A DNA stretch of 64,000 nt. Origin: Sinorhizobium sp. 8-89 (lineage in GTDB: Bacteria; Pseudomonadota; Alphaproteobacteria; Rhizobiales; Rhizobiaceae). How positions within the stretch are numbered: the first letter of the stretch is position 1; the number at the start of each line of letters is the position of its first letter. This document shows, in pieces, positions 51,568 to 61,974 of this stretch. The notes beneath the pieces were generated by a model that did not search any database, was not told where the DNA came from, and worked only from the letters and a program-made list of their open reading frames with translations. The stretch is taken from contig NZ_JASKLR010000002.1 of assembly GCF_030124325.1 (NCBI RefSeq), positions 498,528 through 562,527 on the forward strand, read 5' to 3'. The position numbers were made by a program, and so were the translations under genes.

Positions 51568-52128
51568 ATGATCATTCATCTGAACGGGTGGCCCGGTGTC
51601 GGGAAACTCACCATTGGTCGTCACGTTGCAGAACGCCTCGATGGACGCTTGCTGGACAATCACGCCATCTATAATCTCGCGTTTTCGCTAACAGATTTCC
51701 GCTCGCCGGAGTTCTACGCGCTGGTCCGCAGCGTGCGAGATGCCGCTTTCCAGAGGGTCGCCGAAATTTCCCCCACTGTCCCCGTAGTCATGACCAACGC
51801 CTATGGGCGCTCAGAGTGGGCACAGGAAAACTGGCGCATCATTCGTGATCTCGCGAACCGACGGGGCTCCCGGTTTTTTGCCGTGACGATCACCTGCTCC
51901 GATGAGGAACATCTCAAGAGGATAGCCTCCGAAGATCGCACGCCTCTCGGCAAGCTGACCGATCGGCGGGAATTGCCGGCAGTGCTTGGGCCCTTGATGG
52001 AGGACGGGGCTGAACATCTGCTGCGGCTCGATACCACGGATATTGCGCCCGAGCAGAGTGCGGCAATGATCTGCGACTGGATTCAAGAGGTTCTGTCTTC
52101 GCCCGGGTGCTTCGGTTCCGTCATTTAA
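51568..52128 (+). CDS. P-loop kinase-like protein (intact relative of 36049)
   Basis: A 186-residue protein: IIHLNGWPGVGKLTIGRHVAERLDGRLLDNH (Walker A GWPGVGKLT), MTNAYGRSEWAQENW, then a lid region TCSDEEHLKRIASEDRTPLGKL and C-terminal WIQEVL. It matches the frameshifted gene at 36049-36592 along its whole length. Similar proteins are called AAA-family or chloramphenicol phosphotransferase-like kinases; the substrate is unknown. Likely the functional copy. Confidence 0.78.
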   Translation: MIIHLNGWPGVGKLTIGRHVAERLDGRLLDNHAIYNLAFSLTDFRSPEFYALVRSVRDAAFQRVAEISPTVPVVMTNAYGRSEWAQENWRIIRDLANRRGSRFFAVTITCSDEEHLKRIASEDRTPLGKLTDRRELPAVLGPLMEDGAEHLLRLDTTDIAPEQSAAMICDWIQEVLSSPGCFGSVI

Positions 52129-52184
52129 CACCTGCGAAGGAGACGCACGCCTTCGTCGCCTCACGGCCCCGTCGCGAACCTTTG

Positions 52185-52838
52185 TCAGCCGGCCGATGCG
52201 GCGGTGAAAACCGCTAGCTGAGCGTCGAAAGCACGCTTGTATGCGGGCCGTGCTTCGGCGCGGGCGACATAGGCGGAGAGGTTCGGATATTCCTCCAGTA
52301 TGTCCGATCCTTTTTTCAGCCTGAGCAGCACCGTCACCATCAGCAGGTCACCGGCGCTGAACGCACCGTCGAGCCAGTCGGCATCGCCAAGGCGAGCGGA
52401 AAGTTTGTCCAGCCGATTGCGAATGCTGTCTTCAAGGTACCGCAGGCGATGCTCGTACCAAGGCTTGTCGCGCTCAAGGATCATGCAGAGGGCGCGGTCG
52501 AAGACCGGCGGCTCCACCGTGTTGAGCGCGGCAAACATCCAGGCGATCGCATGCGCCCGGGCATTCGCCTCGTCTGGCAGCAGGCCTTGATGGCTCTCGG
52601 CGATATGGAACACGATCGCCCCCGACTCGAACAGGGCGAGATCGCCTTCTTCATAGGTCGGAATCTGCCCGAAAGGTTGAATCGCAAGATGCGCGGGTTC
52701 CTTCATCGCTTTGAACGAAAGGAGGCGAACGTCGTAAGGCTGGCCCACCTCTTCAAGCGCCCAGCGAACGCGCATGTCACGCGCCAGACCCTTGCCCCGA
52801 TCCGGCGACCGTTCAAAGGCGGTAATCGTAATCGTCAT
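52185..52838 (-). CDS. Glutathione S-transferase
   Basis: A 217-residue protein. A thioredoxin-like N-terminal domain (ITAFERSPDRGKGLARDMRVRWALEEVGQPYDV) and FGQIPTYEEGDLALFESGAI (the G-site ES motif) are followed by an all-helical domain. Conjugates or reduces with glutathione. ATG at 52838 follows GGAGAACAACA. Convergent with the kinase-like gene. Confidence 0.87.
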   Translation of the reverse strand: MTITITAFERSPDRGKGLARDMRVRWALEEVGQPYDVRLLSFKAMKEPAHLAIQPFGQIPTYEEGDLALFESGAIVFHIAESHQGLLPDEANARAHAIAWMFAALNTVEPPVFDRALCMILERDKPWYEHRLRYLEDSIRNRLDKLSARLGDADWLDGAFSAGDLLMVTVLLRLKKGSDILEEYPNLSAYVARAEARPAYKRAFDAQLAVFTAASAG

Positions 52839-52987
52839 TGTTGTTCTCCATGGCTTGTCCGTCTTTAAGACGACTGGCTGGACGAGGTTCCGACACCCCA
52901 CGCTCGAGATAATCCTCGCAGCTCAAACACAGCTCAGGACGCGTTCCTGCTGCTGTTGAGCGTCATCCTTCTCCATCCTCCTGCGCG

Positions 52988-54394
52988 TCACGTGAACCGC
53001 CCTATGATCCCGAGCAGGCGGTCGCAGGACCTCGCGAGCTGCCTTTGCGGGGCCGTCGCGAGGCCCAGCAGCAGGCCGGATTGCGCCGAAGCCGGCGACG
53101 CGTACCAGACCGAGAGCGGTGCCGGGGCCATTCCGAACGGCCCCGTTTCCCTGACGATGGCAAGGTCCGGCGCGCCGTCCGGCAGGCGCAGCAGCACGGC
53201 CAGTCCGGCGACGGTCACCTCGCCGGCGGCTGGCGGAAGGCATTTCAGCAAGGCGTCGCGTTGGGCGGCATAGACGCGCTTGGTGCGCCTGAGATGCCGC
53301 ATATAGTGGCCTTCGCGCATGAATTCGGCGGTTGCGAGCTGCACCGCCGGCCCCGGAGGCGGCGCGAGGCACGCCGCGACCTCCGCAAAACGGGGCGCCA
53401 GCGCCGGTGGTGCGACGAGAAAGCCGAGCCTGAGCGCCGGGCTGATGGTCTTGCTGAAGGAGCCGATGTGAATGACGCGCCCGGCGCGATCGAGCGAGGC
53501 GAGCGCCGGTGCGGCGCGGCCGTCGAGCTGCAATTCGCTGAGATAATCGTCTTCAATCACCCAGGCGTCAGTCTGGGCCGCCCAGTCAAGAAGGCGCAGG
53601 CGCCTTGCCAGCGAAAGCGCAGGCCCGAGCGGCGCCTGCTGCCCCGGCGTTACCACGACCAGCGCCGCGTCCGGCGCATGGCGGATACCATGGTCGACAT
53701 CGATGCCGTCCTGATCGACCGGGATCGGGGCGAGCGACAGTCTCGCGAGTTCCAGACCGCGCCGGCTGAACGGGAAGCCGGGATCCTCCACCCAGGCCTT
53801 CCGTCCCTCGAGGCCGAGCACGCGGAGCGCCAGTCCGAGCCCGTTCGCGTATCCGCCGGTAATGATGACCTCGGAGGGTGAGCACTCGATGCGGCGCGCG
53901 ACGGCAAGATAGGCGGCGATTTCCCGCCGCAGTTCCAGCTCGCCGCGCGGATCGGGATAGATCGCCGGCGCGCTCGATTCCGCGCGCACCGCCTGCGAGC
54001 GGATTCTGGCAAAGAGCGTCGCGGGAAAGATTTCCTGCGCAGGCACGCCCATCTGGAAGATCGCCGGCCCCGCCGTCATCTCCAGATACTGCTGCATGAA
54101 CGAGCCGGGATCGGGCGGCTCCTCGAACCGGGCGGTGGCGGCAGGCTGATCCGCGACGCGTGTTCCTGCAGCGCGCGAGGCGACGATGAGCTGGGCAGCC
54201 AGCAGTTTCTCGTAGGCCGTGCGCACCGTACCGCGGGCGACGCCGAGCTGGGCTGCGAGGTCCAGCCAGGACGGCAGACGCGCGCCCGGGGCGAGCACCC
54301 CGCTTTCGATCGCGGTGCTGATCCCTTTTCGTATCTGCTCCGCCAGCGGCGTCTTCGCAGACCGGTCGAGTTCCAGTTTCAGTGGCTGGTCCAT
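52988..54394 (-). CDS. MocR/PdxR-type GntR regulator with aminotransferase domain
   Basis: A 468-residue protein. N-terminal GntR winged helix (PLAEQIRKGISTAIESGVLAPGARLPSWLDLAAQLGVARGTVRTAYEKL) is fused to a fold-I aminotransferase domain whose PLP lysine lies in IGSFSKTISPALRLGF. MocR proteins use PLP to control genes of amino or vitamin B6 metabolism. The divergent cupin and AhpD-like genes are probable targets. A GTG 15 bases upstream is an alternative start. Confidence 0.88.
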   Translation of the reverse strand: MDQPLKLELDRSAKTPLAEQIRKGISTAIESGVLAPGARLPSWLDLAAQLGVARGTVRTAYEKLLAAQLIVASRAAGTRVADQPAATARFEEPPDPGSFMQQYLEMTAGPAIFQMGVPAQEIFPATLFARIRSQAVRAESSAPAIYPDPRGELELRREIAAYLAVARRIECSPSEVIITGGYANGLGLALRVLGLEGRKAWVEDPGFPFSRRGLELARLSLAPIPVDQDGIDVDHGIRHAPDAALVVVTPGQQAPLGPALSLARRLRLLDWAAQTDAWVIEDDYLSELQLDGRAAPALASLDRAGRVIHIGSFSKTISPALRLGFLVAPPALAPRFAEVAACLAPPPGPAVQLATAEFMREGHYMRHLRRTKRVYAAQRDALLKCLPPAAGEVTVAGLAVLLRLPDGAPDLAIVRETGPFGMAPAPLSVWYASPASAQSGLLLGLATAPQRQLARSCDRLLGIIGRFT

Positions 54395-54419
54395 GCTCTC
54401 GTAGTACACGATTTTTGCC

Positions 54420-54444
54420 GGTTCTTGGTGCTTTTTTTAGAACC
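54420..54444. promoter_or_regulatory. Candidate MocR-type operator
   Basis: GGTTCT (54420-54425) and AGAACC (54439-54444) form an inverted repeat across a T-rich 13-base spacer, in the 120-base gap between the MocR gene and the cupin gene. Confidence 0.45.
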
Positions 54445-54514
54445 AGGAAACCGTCATTTCTAGGAGGCAAGGCAAGAACGCCTTCGAGACCAAACGCAAA
54501 GGAGAACCGTCATC

Positions 54515-54931
54515 ATGACCATACGATCTGTAATTGGCGCTGCCGGCGCCGCCATCGCAATCGCCATCGCAATGCCTGCCGCTGCGCATGACCTTCGCGA
54601 AACCGTTACGCCGCACTTCGAAAAAGCGATACCGAACATTCCGGGCAAGACGCTGAGCGCGCTCATCGTTGACTATGAGCCGGGTGGAACGTCGCTCCCG
54701 CACGACCACGCAAAGTCGGCTTTCATCTTCGCCTATGTCCTCTCCGGAGAAATCGAGTCGAAGGTAAACGACGGCCCGACTGAGACCTTCCGCGCCGGCG
54801 AGAGCTGGTACGAACCGCCGGGGTCCGCCCATCTCGTCAGCCGCAATGCGAGCAAGACCAAGTCCGCAAGGCTGCTGGCGGTCATCGTCCACGACAGCGG
54901 TGAAAAGAACATCACCACCCCCCACGAGTGA
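54515..54931 (+). CDS. Exported cupin protein
   Basis: A 138-residue protein with signal peptide (VIGAAGAAIAIAIAMPAAA). The cupin has SLPHDHAKSAFIFAYVLSGEIES (motif 1) and FRAGESWYEPPGSAHLVSRN (motif 2). Similar in size to the exported cupin at 20424. GGAG precedes the ATG. It is followed 42 bases later by the AhpD-like gene, as one likely transcript. Confidence 0.8.
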   Translation: MTIRSVIGAAGAAIAIAIAMPAAAHDLRETVTPHFEKAIPNIPGKTLSALIVDYEPGGTSLPHDHAKSAFIFAYVLSGEIESKVNDGPTETFRAGESWYEPPGSAHLVSRNASKTKSARLLAVIVHDSGEKNITTPHE

Positions 54932-54973
54932 ACCGACGTTCAAGCAACGCAACAACCTTAAGGACAAAAAGAA

Positions 54974-55429
54974 GTGAGCAAGCGCCTCGACTACAACCAG
55001 ATCGCACCGGCCGGCGTCAAAGCCCTTGGCGGAGTTTACGGCTACATCATGCAGAGCAGCCTGCCTCCGGTGCTGGTCGATCTGGTCTATCTTCGTATCT
55101 CGCAGATCAACAACTGCGCCTACTGCCTCGACATGCACACGCGCGACCTCATTAAAAAGGGGCAGAAGATCGAGAAGATCGCGCTGGTGCAGGCATGGGC
55201 GGAAGCCGGTAATCTCTTCGACGAGCGTGAGCGGGCCGCCCTCGCCTGGGCCGAAACGGTCACGCGCGTTGCCGAGACCAACGTGCCGAACGAAGCCTAC
55301 GAGGCCGTGCGGACTGTGTTCGAAGAGCGCGAACTCGTCGATCTGACGATCGCGATCGGTCTGATGAACACCTACAACCGCATGGCGATCAGTTTCCGCA
55401 ATACGCCACAGGCTGCGCTTGAAAACTAA
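54974..55429 (+). CDS. AhpD/carboxymuconolactone decarboxylase-family protein
   Basis: A 151-residue protein. LRISQINNCAYCLDMHTRDL carries the CxxC and His of the peroxidase-like AhpD family. GTG start, with a ribosome site of AAGGAC type. It is a second AhpD-like gene in the window, here under likely MocR control with the cupin. Role in peroxide or quinone metabolism inferred. Confidence 0.83.
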   Translation: MSKRLDYNQIAPAGVKALGGVYGYIMQSSLPPVLVDLVYLRISQINNCAYCLDMHTRDLIKKGQKIEKIALVQAWAEAGNLFDERERAALAWAETVTRVAETNVPNEAYEAVRTVFEERELVDLTIAIGLMNTYNRMAISFRNTPQAALEN

Positions 55430-55440
55430 AGATGGTCGAA

Positions 55441-55490
55441 GCGCTCCACAGCAATTCCGTCAGGAAGTTAGTAATTTCAAGGCATTAGGG
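55441..55490. repeat. Family B RIME-like partial copy
   Basis: GCAATTCCGTCAGGAAGTTAGTAATTTCAAGGCATTAG resembles the family B core in a diverged form. Confidence 0.45.
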
Positions 55491-55554
55491 GTAATTCACG
55501 GCTCCAGCGCAAAGTACACAGCCATTGCGTAAGCTTTGACGGATGCTTTCTCCG

Positions 55555-55672
55555 CCCTCATCCCAGTGCTTGTCACAGGGATCCAGCAGCGCCGCGTCCG
55601 CGGCGCGGAAGACTCCCTTCAGCCCAAAGACTTGGGCTGGCTGGATTCCTGTGACAAGCACAGGGATGAGGG
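55555..55672. repeat. Family C palindromic element, complete copy
   Basis: About 118 bases. The first arm has CCCTCATCCC, TGCTTGTCACAGGGATCCAGC; the second arm is its near-complement, GCTGGATTCCTGTGACAAGCACAGGGATGAGGG. The centre holds CGCGTCCGCGGCGCGG and AGCCCAAAGACTTGGGCT. Partial copies occur at 36754, 37289, 37489 and 47056. Confidence 0.75.
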
Positions 55673-55743
55673 TCAGGGGAGAGCCTTGTCCTACCGCAAC
55701 CGATTAGGCAGCAGCAGGCTGCCACCAAACCAGGGAGTTGGCT

Positions 55744-56655
55744 ATGAAGATATTCATTGCAGGTGCTACAGGTGCCGTCGGCTTGCCGCTGGTGCGGGCG
55801 CTCACGACACTCGGCCATCAGGTGACCGGCATGACGCGTCCCGGCCGGGGGTCGGATCGGCTGCGCGAGCTCGGGGCGGCGGCGTCTTTCGCCGATGCCT
55901 TCGACCCGGAGGCGGTTCATAAAGCGATCGAGGCGGCAGCACCGGACGTGGTGATCGACCAGCTCACCTGGCTTCCAGCCAACCCCTCCGACATCATCAA
56001 GTCGATGCCGAACGATACGCGCCTTCACCGCGAGGGCGGCGCCAATCTGCTCGCCGCGGCAGAGAAGCTCGGCGTCGGCCGCTACGTCATGCAGTCCCGT
56101 GGCTTCTACCTGGAGGCTCCGGCAGATGAGCTCGCCGACGAGGCCGCCAGGTTGAGATACGACGCGCCCGGCGAGATCGGCGAGAGCACGCGCACCATCG
56201 GCGCCTATGAGGACCGGGTGCTTGCCTCGCCGTCGCTGGCGGGCGTCGTGCTGCGCTACGGCTTCTTCTATGGTCCCGGCACCTGGTACCGGCCGGAGGG
56301 AGCCATCGCGGATCAGGTGCGCAAGGGAGAGTCGGCGATCATCGGCGAAGGAAACGGCGTCTGGTCGTTCGTCCATATCGACGACGCCATCGCCGCGACG
56401 GTCGCATCGCTTGACGCCGAGCCGGGGATCTACAATGTCGTCGACGACGATCCCCTGCCCGTCGCCGAATGGCTGCCGGCCTTCGCCCGCTGGGTCGATG
56501 CGCCTGTGCCTCCGCGCGTGAGCGTCGAGGACGCGCTGAAATCGGCCGGCGAGGAAGCGGTCTACTACCACACCCGCCTCACCGGAGCGTCCAACCGCCG
56601 GGCGAAGGAAAAACTCGGCTTCGCGCCACGGCCGCTTCTGTGGAAGGGTGCTTGA
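55744..56655 (+). CDS. NAD-dependent epimerase/dehydratase-like protein
   Basis: A 303-residue protein: IFIAGATGAVGLPLVRALTTLGHQVTGMTRPGRG is the Rossmann cofactor loop, with YGFFYGPGTWYRPEGAI and FVHIDDAIAATV typical of extended SDRs related to RfbD or nucleoside-sugar epimerases. The catalytic YxxxK is not obvious. GGAG lies 8 bases before the ATG. No partner indicates the substrate. Confidence 0.82.
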   Translation: MKIFIAGATGAVGLPLVRALTTLGHQVTGMTRPGRGSDRLRELGAAASFADAFDPEAVHKAIEAAAPDVVIDQLTWLPANPSDIIKSMPNDTRLHREGGANLLAAAEKLGVGRYVMQSRGFYLEAPADELADEAARLRYDAPGEIGESTRTIGAYEDRVLASPSLAGVVLRYGFFYGPGTWYRPEGAIADQVRKGESAIIGEGNGVWSFVHIDDAIAATVASLDAEPGIYNVVDDDPLPVAEWLPAFARWVDAPVPPRVSVEDALKSAGEEAVYYHTRLTGASNRRAKEKLGFAPRPLLWKGA

Positions 56656-56988
56656 CGCCTTGCCGCACCCCGCAGCGCCGCGCGTTTTCAGACGGACGGC
56701 GCTGGACCGCCAAAGCGCGGGGCCGCTTGGAACATAAATGCCCGCTTCCGGAAAAATGAACTATCATGGAGCCGGCCATCCCTCAGCACTGGCATAACGT
56801 GATCGCGATGGCCAAGGGTACCAGCCCGGACAGTGTCGCAATTCCACGACAGGGATATGGCCCGGCCGGGAGCTTCAGGCACGGCGTCGCAAGTCCCATC
56901 GAGTCGCAAATACACCTGCCCCGCAGGATCTGACTGTCCTCGGCTCCTCGGCGAAGCATGCTGAATTGACACAGGATCGGAGACAGCC
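56656..56988. other. Intergenic, one family A remnant
   Basis: Near 56674-56703 a short copy reads CCGCAGCGCCGCGCGTTTTCAGACGGACGGCGCTG. The rest shows no gene. Confidence 0.4.
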
Positions 56989-57957
56989 ATGGCACCGAAA
57001 TTCGGCAGGGATAAAGAGTTGCATGCCTATCGCGAGATGCTGCTGATCCGCCGCTTCGAGGAGAAGGCCGGGCAGCTCTATGGCATGGGCCTCATCCGCG
57101 GCTTCTGCCATCTCTACATCGGCCAGGAAGCCATCGTCGTCGGCATGCAGATGGCGACGAAGGAGGGCGACCAGGTGATCACCGGATACCGGGACCACGG
57201 CCACATGCTGGCCTGCGGCATGCACCCGAACGGCGTCATGGCCGAGCTGACGGGACGCCGCGGCGGCCTGTCGAAGGGCAAGGGCGGCTCCATGCATATG
57301 TTCTCCAAGGAGAAGCACTTCTATGGAGGCCACGGTATCGTTGGCGCTCAGGTGTCGCTCGGCACCGGTATTGCCTTTGCCAACCGCTATAGGGAAAACG
57401 GCAATGTCTGCCTGACCTATTTCGGCGAGGGTGCTGCCAACCAGGGCCAGGTCTACGAGAGCTTCAACATGGCCGCCCTCTGGAAGCTGCCGATTGTCTA
57501 TGTGATCGAGAACAACCGCTACGCCATGGGCACGGAGATGAGCCGCGCCTCGGCCCAGACCGATTTCTCGAAGCGCGGCGTGTCTTTCAGCATTCGCGGC
57601 GAGCCGGTCGACGGCATGGACGTCCGCGCCGTCTGCGCAGCCGCTCAAGGCGCAATCGAGCATGCCCGCACCGGCAAGGGTCCGTACATCCTTGAGATGC
57701 ATACCTACCGCTACCGCGGACATTCCATGTCGGATCCGGCAAAGTATCGCTCGAAGGACGAGGTGACCCGCGTTCGCGAGGAGCAGGATCCGATCGATCT
57801 GGTACGCCGGCGTCTGCTCGAGAAGTGGAAGCTGTCCGAGGACGAACTAAAGGCGATGGACAGCGAGACGCGCGAGACCGTCAACGCAGCGGCAGATTTT
57901 GCCACCAATGATCCCGAGCCCGATCCGTCGGAACTCCATACGGAAATCCTGCTCTGA
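56989..57957 (+). CDS. pdhA: Pyruvate dehydrogenase E1 alpha subunit, stand-alone
   Basis: A 322-residue TPP-dependent protein: REMLLIRRFEEKAGQLYGMGLIRGFCHLYIGQEA, GYRDHGHMLA, KGGSMHMFS and RYRGHSMSDPAKYR (phosphorylation-loop region of E1alpha). The thiamine-diphosphate motif reads GEG-AANQG (Glu147) instead of the usual GDG, so the metal ligand Asp is replaced by Glu. No pdhB, E2 or E3 gene follows, although E1alpha needs a beta subunit. It is thus either an orphan paralogue or a partner of a distant E1beta. Otherwise intact and normal length minus a short N-terminal part. Confidence 0.88.
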   Translation: MAPKFGRDKELHAYREMLLIRRFEEKAGQLYGMGLIRGFCHLYIGQEAIVVGMQMATKEGDQVITGYRDHGHMLACGMHPNGVMAELTGRRGGLSKGKGGSMHMFSKEKHFYGGHGIVGAQVSLGTGIAFANRYRENGNVCLTYFGEGAANQGQVYESFNMAALWKLPIVYVIENNRYAMGTEMSRASAQTDFSKRGVSFSIRGEPVDGMDVRAVCAAAQGAIEHARTGKGPYILEMHTYRYRGHSMSDPAKYRSKDEVTRVREEQDPIDLVRRRLLEKWKLSEDELKAMDSETRETVNAAADFATNDPEPDPSELHTEILL

Positions 57958-58034
57958 CGGCGCGGGGTGTTCGCGCTTGCACAGGCTCTCGGGCTTCCGC
58001 CCTGCAAGGCCGGACGCTGATGGGAGCGACAGGT

Positions 58035-58649
58035 TCAGGAAGCCTGCGTTCGCTGTCCTGCGTCCCCTCCCCGGGCTGACGGAGATCGCTCTTCCGCCGC
58101 GAGCAAATGGCCTGCCATGCGTTTGGCCTGCTGGACAGGCTCGGCGATCCGGGTCATCTGTGCGACGGCCATCGCACCCTCGTGCAGCAGGTTGATCTCG
58201 TTCGCGATCCGCTTCGGCTCCGCAAACCGCGCCGCATGGGCGAGTTCCTCAAAATAGGCGATTGTCAGGCGCTTGTGCATCACTGCAGCGCGGAACACGG
58301 GATTGACGGTGTCCTTATGCTCCCCCGCCGCACTCACGAACATGCAGCCGCGGAACTGCTTGTCGCGGACCGAGGCCTCGAGGAAATCGAACGTCGTCAG
58401 CAGGCGCTTGGCCGGATCGCTCGCATGCTGCTCGACAAAGGCACGCATGGCATTGCGGTCCTCCTCGTCGCGCCGTTCGAGCGCGGCCAGGATCAGGTCT
58501 TCCTTGGTTTCGAAGTGCCGGTACAGCGTCGTCTTGGCCACCCCCGCCTCAGCGATGATCAGGTCGATGCCCGTCGCGTGATAGCCGTGCTGGTTGAACA
58601 GCCGCAGTGCGGTTTCGAGCAGGTGGTCCCGGATTTCCGAACGGCGCAT
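58035..58649 (-). CDS. TetR/AcrR-family regulator
   Basis: A 204-residue protein with N-terminal HTH RDHLLETALRLFNQHGYHATGIDLIIAEAGVAKTTLYRHFETKEDLIL. The ligand domain includes FRGCMFVSAAGEH, which has a Cys of the kind found in redox-responsive TetR proteins. It is divergent from the DUF417 gene, and operators with the same core sit in the 288-base gap. Likely repressor of that gene and itself. Confidence 0.87.
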   Translation of the reverse strand: MRRSEIRDHLLETALRLFNQHGYHATGIDLIIAEAGVAKTTLYRHFETKEDLILAALERRDEEDRNAMRAFVEQHASDPAKRLLTTFDFLEASVRDKQFRGCMFVSAAGEHKDTVNPVFRAAVMHKRLTIAYFEELAHAARFAEPKRIANEINLLHEGAMAVAQMTRIAEPVQQAKRMAGHLLAAEERSPSARGGDAGQRTQAS

Positions 58650-58664
58650 TATCGTCCTCGCAAT

Positions 58665-58687
58665 ACGTAACAGGTCTGTATCGTTTC
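58665..58687. promoter_or_regulatory. Third TetR half-site near the TetR start
   Basis: ACGTAACAGGTCTGTATCGTTT contains the CTGTATCGTT half shared, in reverse, with the two sites near 58832 and 58863. Confidence 0.4.
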
Positions 58688-58831
58688 TTAGCGGTCACGG
58701 AAAGCAAATACAAGGGGCTTTCTGCGACATTTCCCTGCAGCGAGCACCTCCTTCGGCTCACGGCAGCCTCGAAGAAGAAGAGTTCCCTAGGGAACAAGGT
58801 CGGGATCCATTCAGAACTCGCTCTTGCCAAA

Positions 58832-58880
58832 CGATACAGATCGGTATACTTCTTCTTTCATTCGATACAGATCGGTATCG
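58832..58880. promoter_or_regulatory. Two TetR operator sites
   Basis: CGATACAGATCGGTATAC (58832-58849) and CGATACAGATCGGTATCG (58863-58880) share GATACAGATCGGTAT, itself near-palindromic (GATAC...GTATC), with centres 31 bp apart, 57 bases before the DUF417 start. Fits repression by the divergent TetR protein. Confidence 0.65.
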
Positions 58881-58936
58881 TTTATCCCGCGTCAGCCGGG
58901 CGGATCGCCCACCGCGGATAACCCAAGGAGAAGACA

Positions 58937-59467
58937 ATGCCTCGTGTTCCTATCCGCAGCGCCGCGCCCCATCCGCGCGCGCAGGCTCGCGCCGTTTCCC
59001 TCGATCTGGCCGAGCACCACGGTCGGGCCGTCAGCGCGGCTGGCCTCTATATTTCGCTGGTCGTGATCTATGGCTGGTTCGGCGGTATGAAGTTCACCGC
59101 TTATGAAGCGGAAGGGCTAACCGGCCTGGTCGGCAACAGTCCGATGTTGAGCTGGACCTACTCCCTCTTCAGCGTAAGGGACTTCTCAAGCCTTCTCGGC
59201 TTCCTCGAACTCAGCATCGGCGCGCTGATCGCGGCACGGCTCGTCAACCCGGTTTACTCGCTCGTCGGCGGTTTGCTCTCGGCCGGGCTGTTCGCGACCA
59301 CGCTCAGCTTCATGGTGACGACCCCGGGGGTCGCCGTGCCGGAGCTCGGCTTTCCGGCGATCTCGGTCGCTGCCGGTCAGTTCCTGCTCAAGGACATCGG
59401 CCTGCTCGCCCTCTCCCTCTGGATTGCCGTCGACTCGCTCGCGGCACTCCGCTCAACCAAGGCCTGA
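58937..59467 (+). CDS. DUF417/RclC-like membrane protein
   Basis: A 176-residue protein with four hydrophobic segments; LYISLVVIYGWFGGMKFTAYEAEGL and LTGLVGNSPMLSW match DUF417 (YkgB/RclC), the membrane protein linked to reactive-chlorine resistance in E. coli. It is derepressed or controlled through the TetR sites upstream. The neighbours (thioredoxin reductase, Msr pair) support a redox-stress role. Confidence 0.82.
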   Translation: MPRVPIRSAAPHPRAQARAVSLDLAEHHGRAVSAAGLYISLVVIYGWFGGMKFTAYEAEGLTGLVGNSPMLSWTYSLFSVRDFSSLLGFLELSIGALIAARLVNPVYSLVGGLLSAGLFATTLSFMVTTPGVAVPELGFPAISVAAGQFLLKDIGLLALSLWIAVDSLAALRSTKA

Positions 59468-59576
59468 CCGAAAACGAGGGCGGAGCCCCGCCTCCGCCCG
59501 CGTCCCGAAATTGCAGTGAAAGAAATCACCATTCCCAGATCGGCCGTGCCGGTCGGTTCAACGAAAGGAACGTCCT

Positions 59577-60787
<1,211 letters not shown>

Positions 60788-60989
60788 GTGTAGGGGATCA
60801 CCGCCGACGCGCCAGCCCCTTGGCGAAGCGCGGACCCGCCCGCAGTTCATCTGCGGAGGTCCGCGCTTTCCACACACCTTCCGGCTGCCCTTGCATTCGA
60901 ACGGCGCCGGAGTGACAACCGGTGTCCGGCCGCTGTCTCCCCTTGCCGAGATCATGGCCGTTCAATCCAAGCCCAAGCGAGACCGATCC

Positions 60990-61865
60990 ATGGACATCAA
61001 TCAGGTCAGGTACTTTCTCAATCTGGCTGAAACATTGAACTTCACCGAAGCCGCGCGTCGAAGCGGTGTCTCGCAGCCCAGTCTCACGCGGGCAATCCAG
61101 CGCCTCGAGGAAGACCTGGGCAGCCCGCTGATCTATCGCGACGGCAAGGACAGCCGCCTGACCGCGCTCGGCCGCGACGTCCAGGCCGAGTTCATGCGCA
61201 TTGAGCTCGCGCTTAGAAACGTGCGCGAGCATTCCGAAAGCACGGTGCTCGGCCGGCGCCGTATTCTCGATATCGCTGTCGCCCCGACCATTGGCCCTGC
61301 CGCATTTGCCGCATTCTTTGACGACGCGCTTGGCGAGCTTCCTTCCGTGAAGATCAACTTGCATCAGCTGTTGGCCGGCGAAGGCGCGAACGAAGTGCTT
61401 TCGGGCAAGTATCACGCCTCTATCCTGCCGCGGGCGCCGCGCCCCAACCCCAAGCTCGACGTCGTGCCGCTCTTTCGCGAGCGGTTCCTCCTCGCCTGCG
61501 CGGAGAGCCATCCGCTGGCGGGAAAGGATGTCGTCAGCACCGAGGCGATCGCCGCCTATCCGTACGTCGACCGGCTGGCCTGCGAGTTCCACACCGAGAT
61601 CACCGAGCACCTGATGGACCATGATGCGGTCATGCAGCCGCGCTTCAGTGCCGACCGCGAGGACTGGGTCCAGCAGGTGGTCGCCGAGGGTCGTGCGATC
61701 TGCATCATGCCCGAGCGGTCCATCGTCGTGCAGGGCATCGTTACCCGTCCGGTGGAAGGGATTTCCCTGGAGCGCGAACTGGTATTTGTGACGGTCTCCG
61801 GTTCCGGCACGCCGCTCGAGATCCGCAAGATCGCGCAGCTGGCGGCCCGGCACGACTGGTCGTGA
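60990..61865 (+). CDS. LysR-family regulator
   Basis: A 291-residue LysR protein: [53 protein letters not shown]. The effector domain includes [16 protein letters not shown] and a Cys (RLACEFH), as in some OxyR-like sensors, but true OxyR cysteines are not evident. An ATG 12 codons upstream is possible. It lies between trxB and msrB and may control the island. Confidence 0.85.
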   Translation: MDINQVRYFLNLAETLNFTEAARRSGVSQPSLTRAIQRLEEDLGSPLIYRDGKDSRLTALGRDVQAEFMRIELALRNVREHSESTVLGRRRILDIAVAPTIGPAAFAAFFDDALGELPSVKINLHQLLAGEGANEVLSGKYHASILPRAPRPNPKLDVVPLFRERFLLACAESHPLAGKDVVSTEAIAAYPYVDRLACEFHTEITEHLMDHDAVMQPRFSADREDWVQQVVAEGRAICIMPERSIVVQGIVTRPVEGISLERELVFVTVSGSGTPLEIRKIAQLAARHDWS

Positions 61866-61974
61866 GCGGGTGCGTCTGTCGCTCGGCTATGGAATCTATG
61901 CACATCCGATATTGGGAATCCTCATCACCGCTCGCCATATTCAGGCAACAAATCCAGCAACGGAGACAAGGAAA

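Larger units (their letters stand above)
55430..55743. other. Intergenic, two repeats
   Basis: A family B-like copy (55441-55490) and the complete family C element (55555-55672) fill this gap. No gene seen. Confidence 0.5.
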
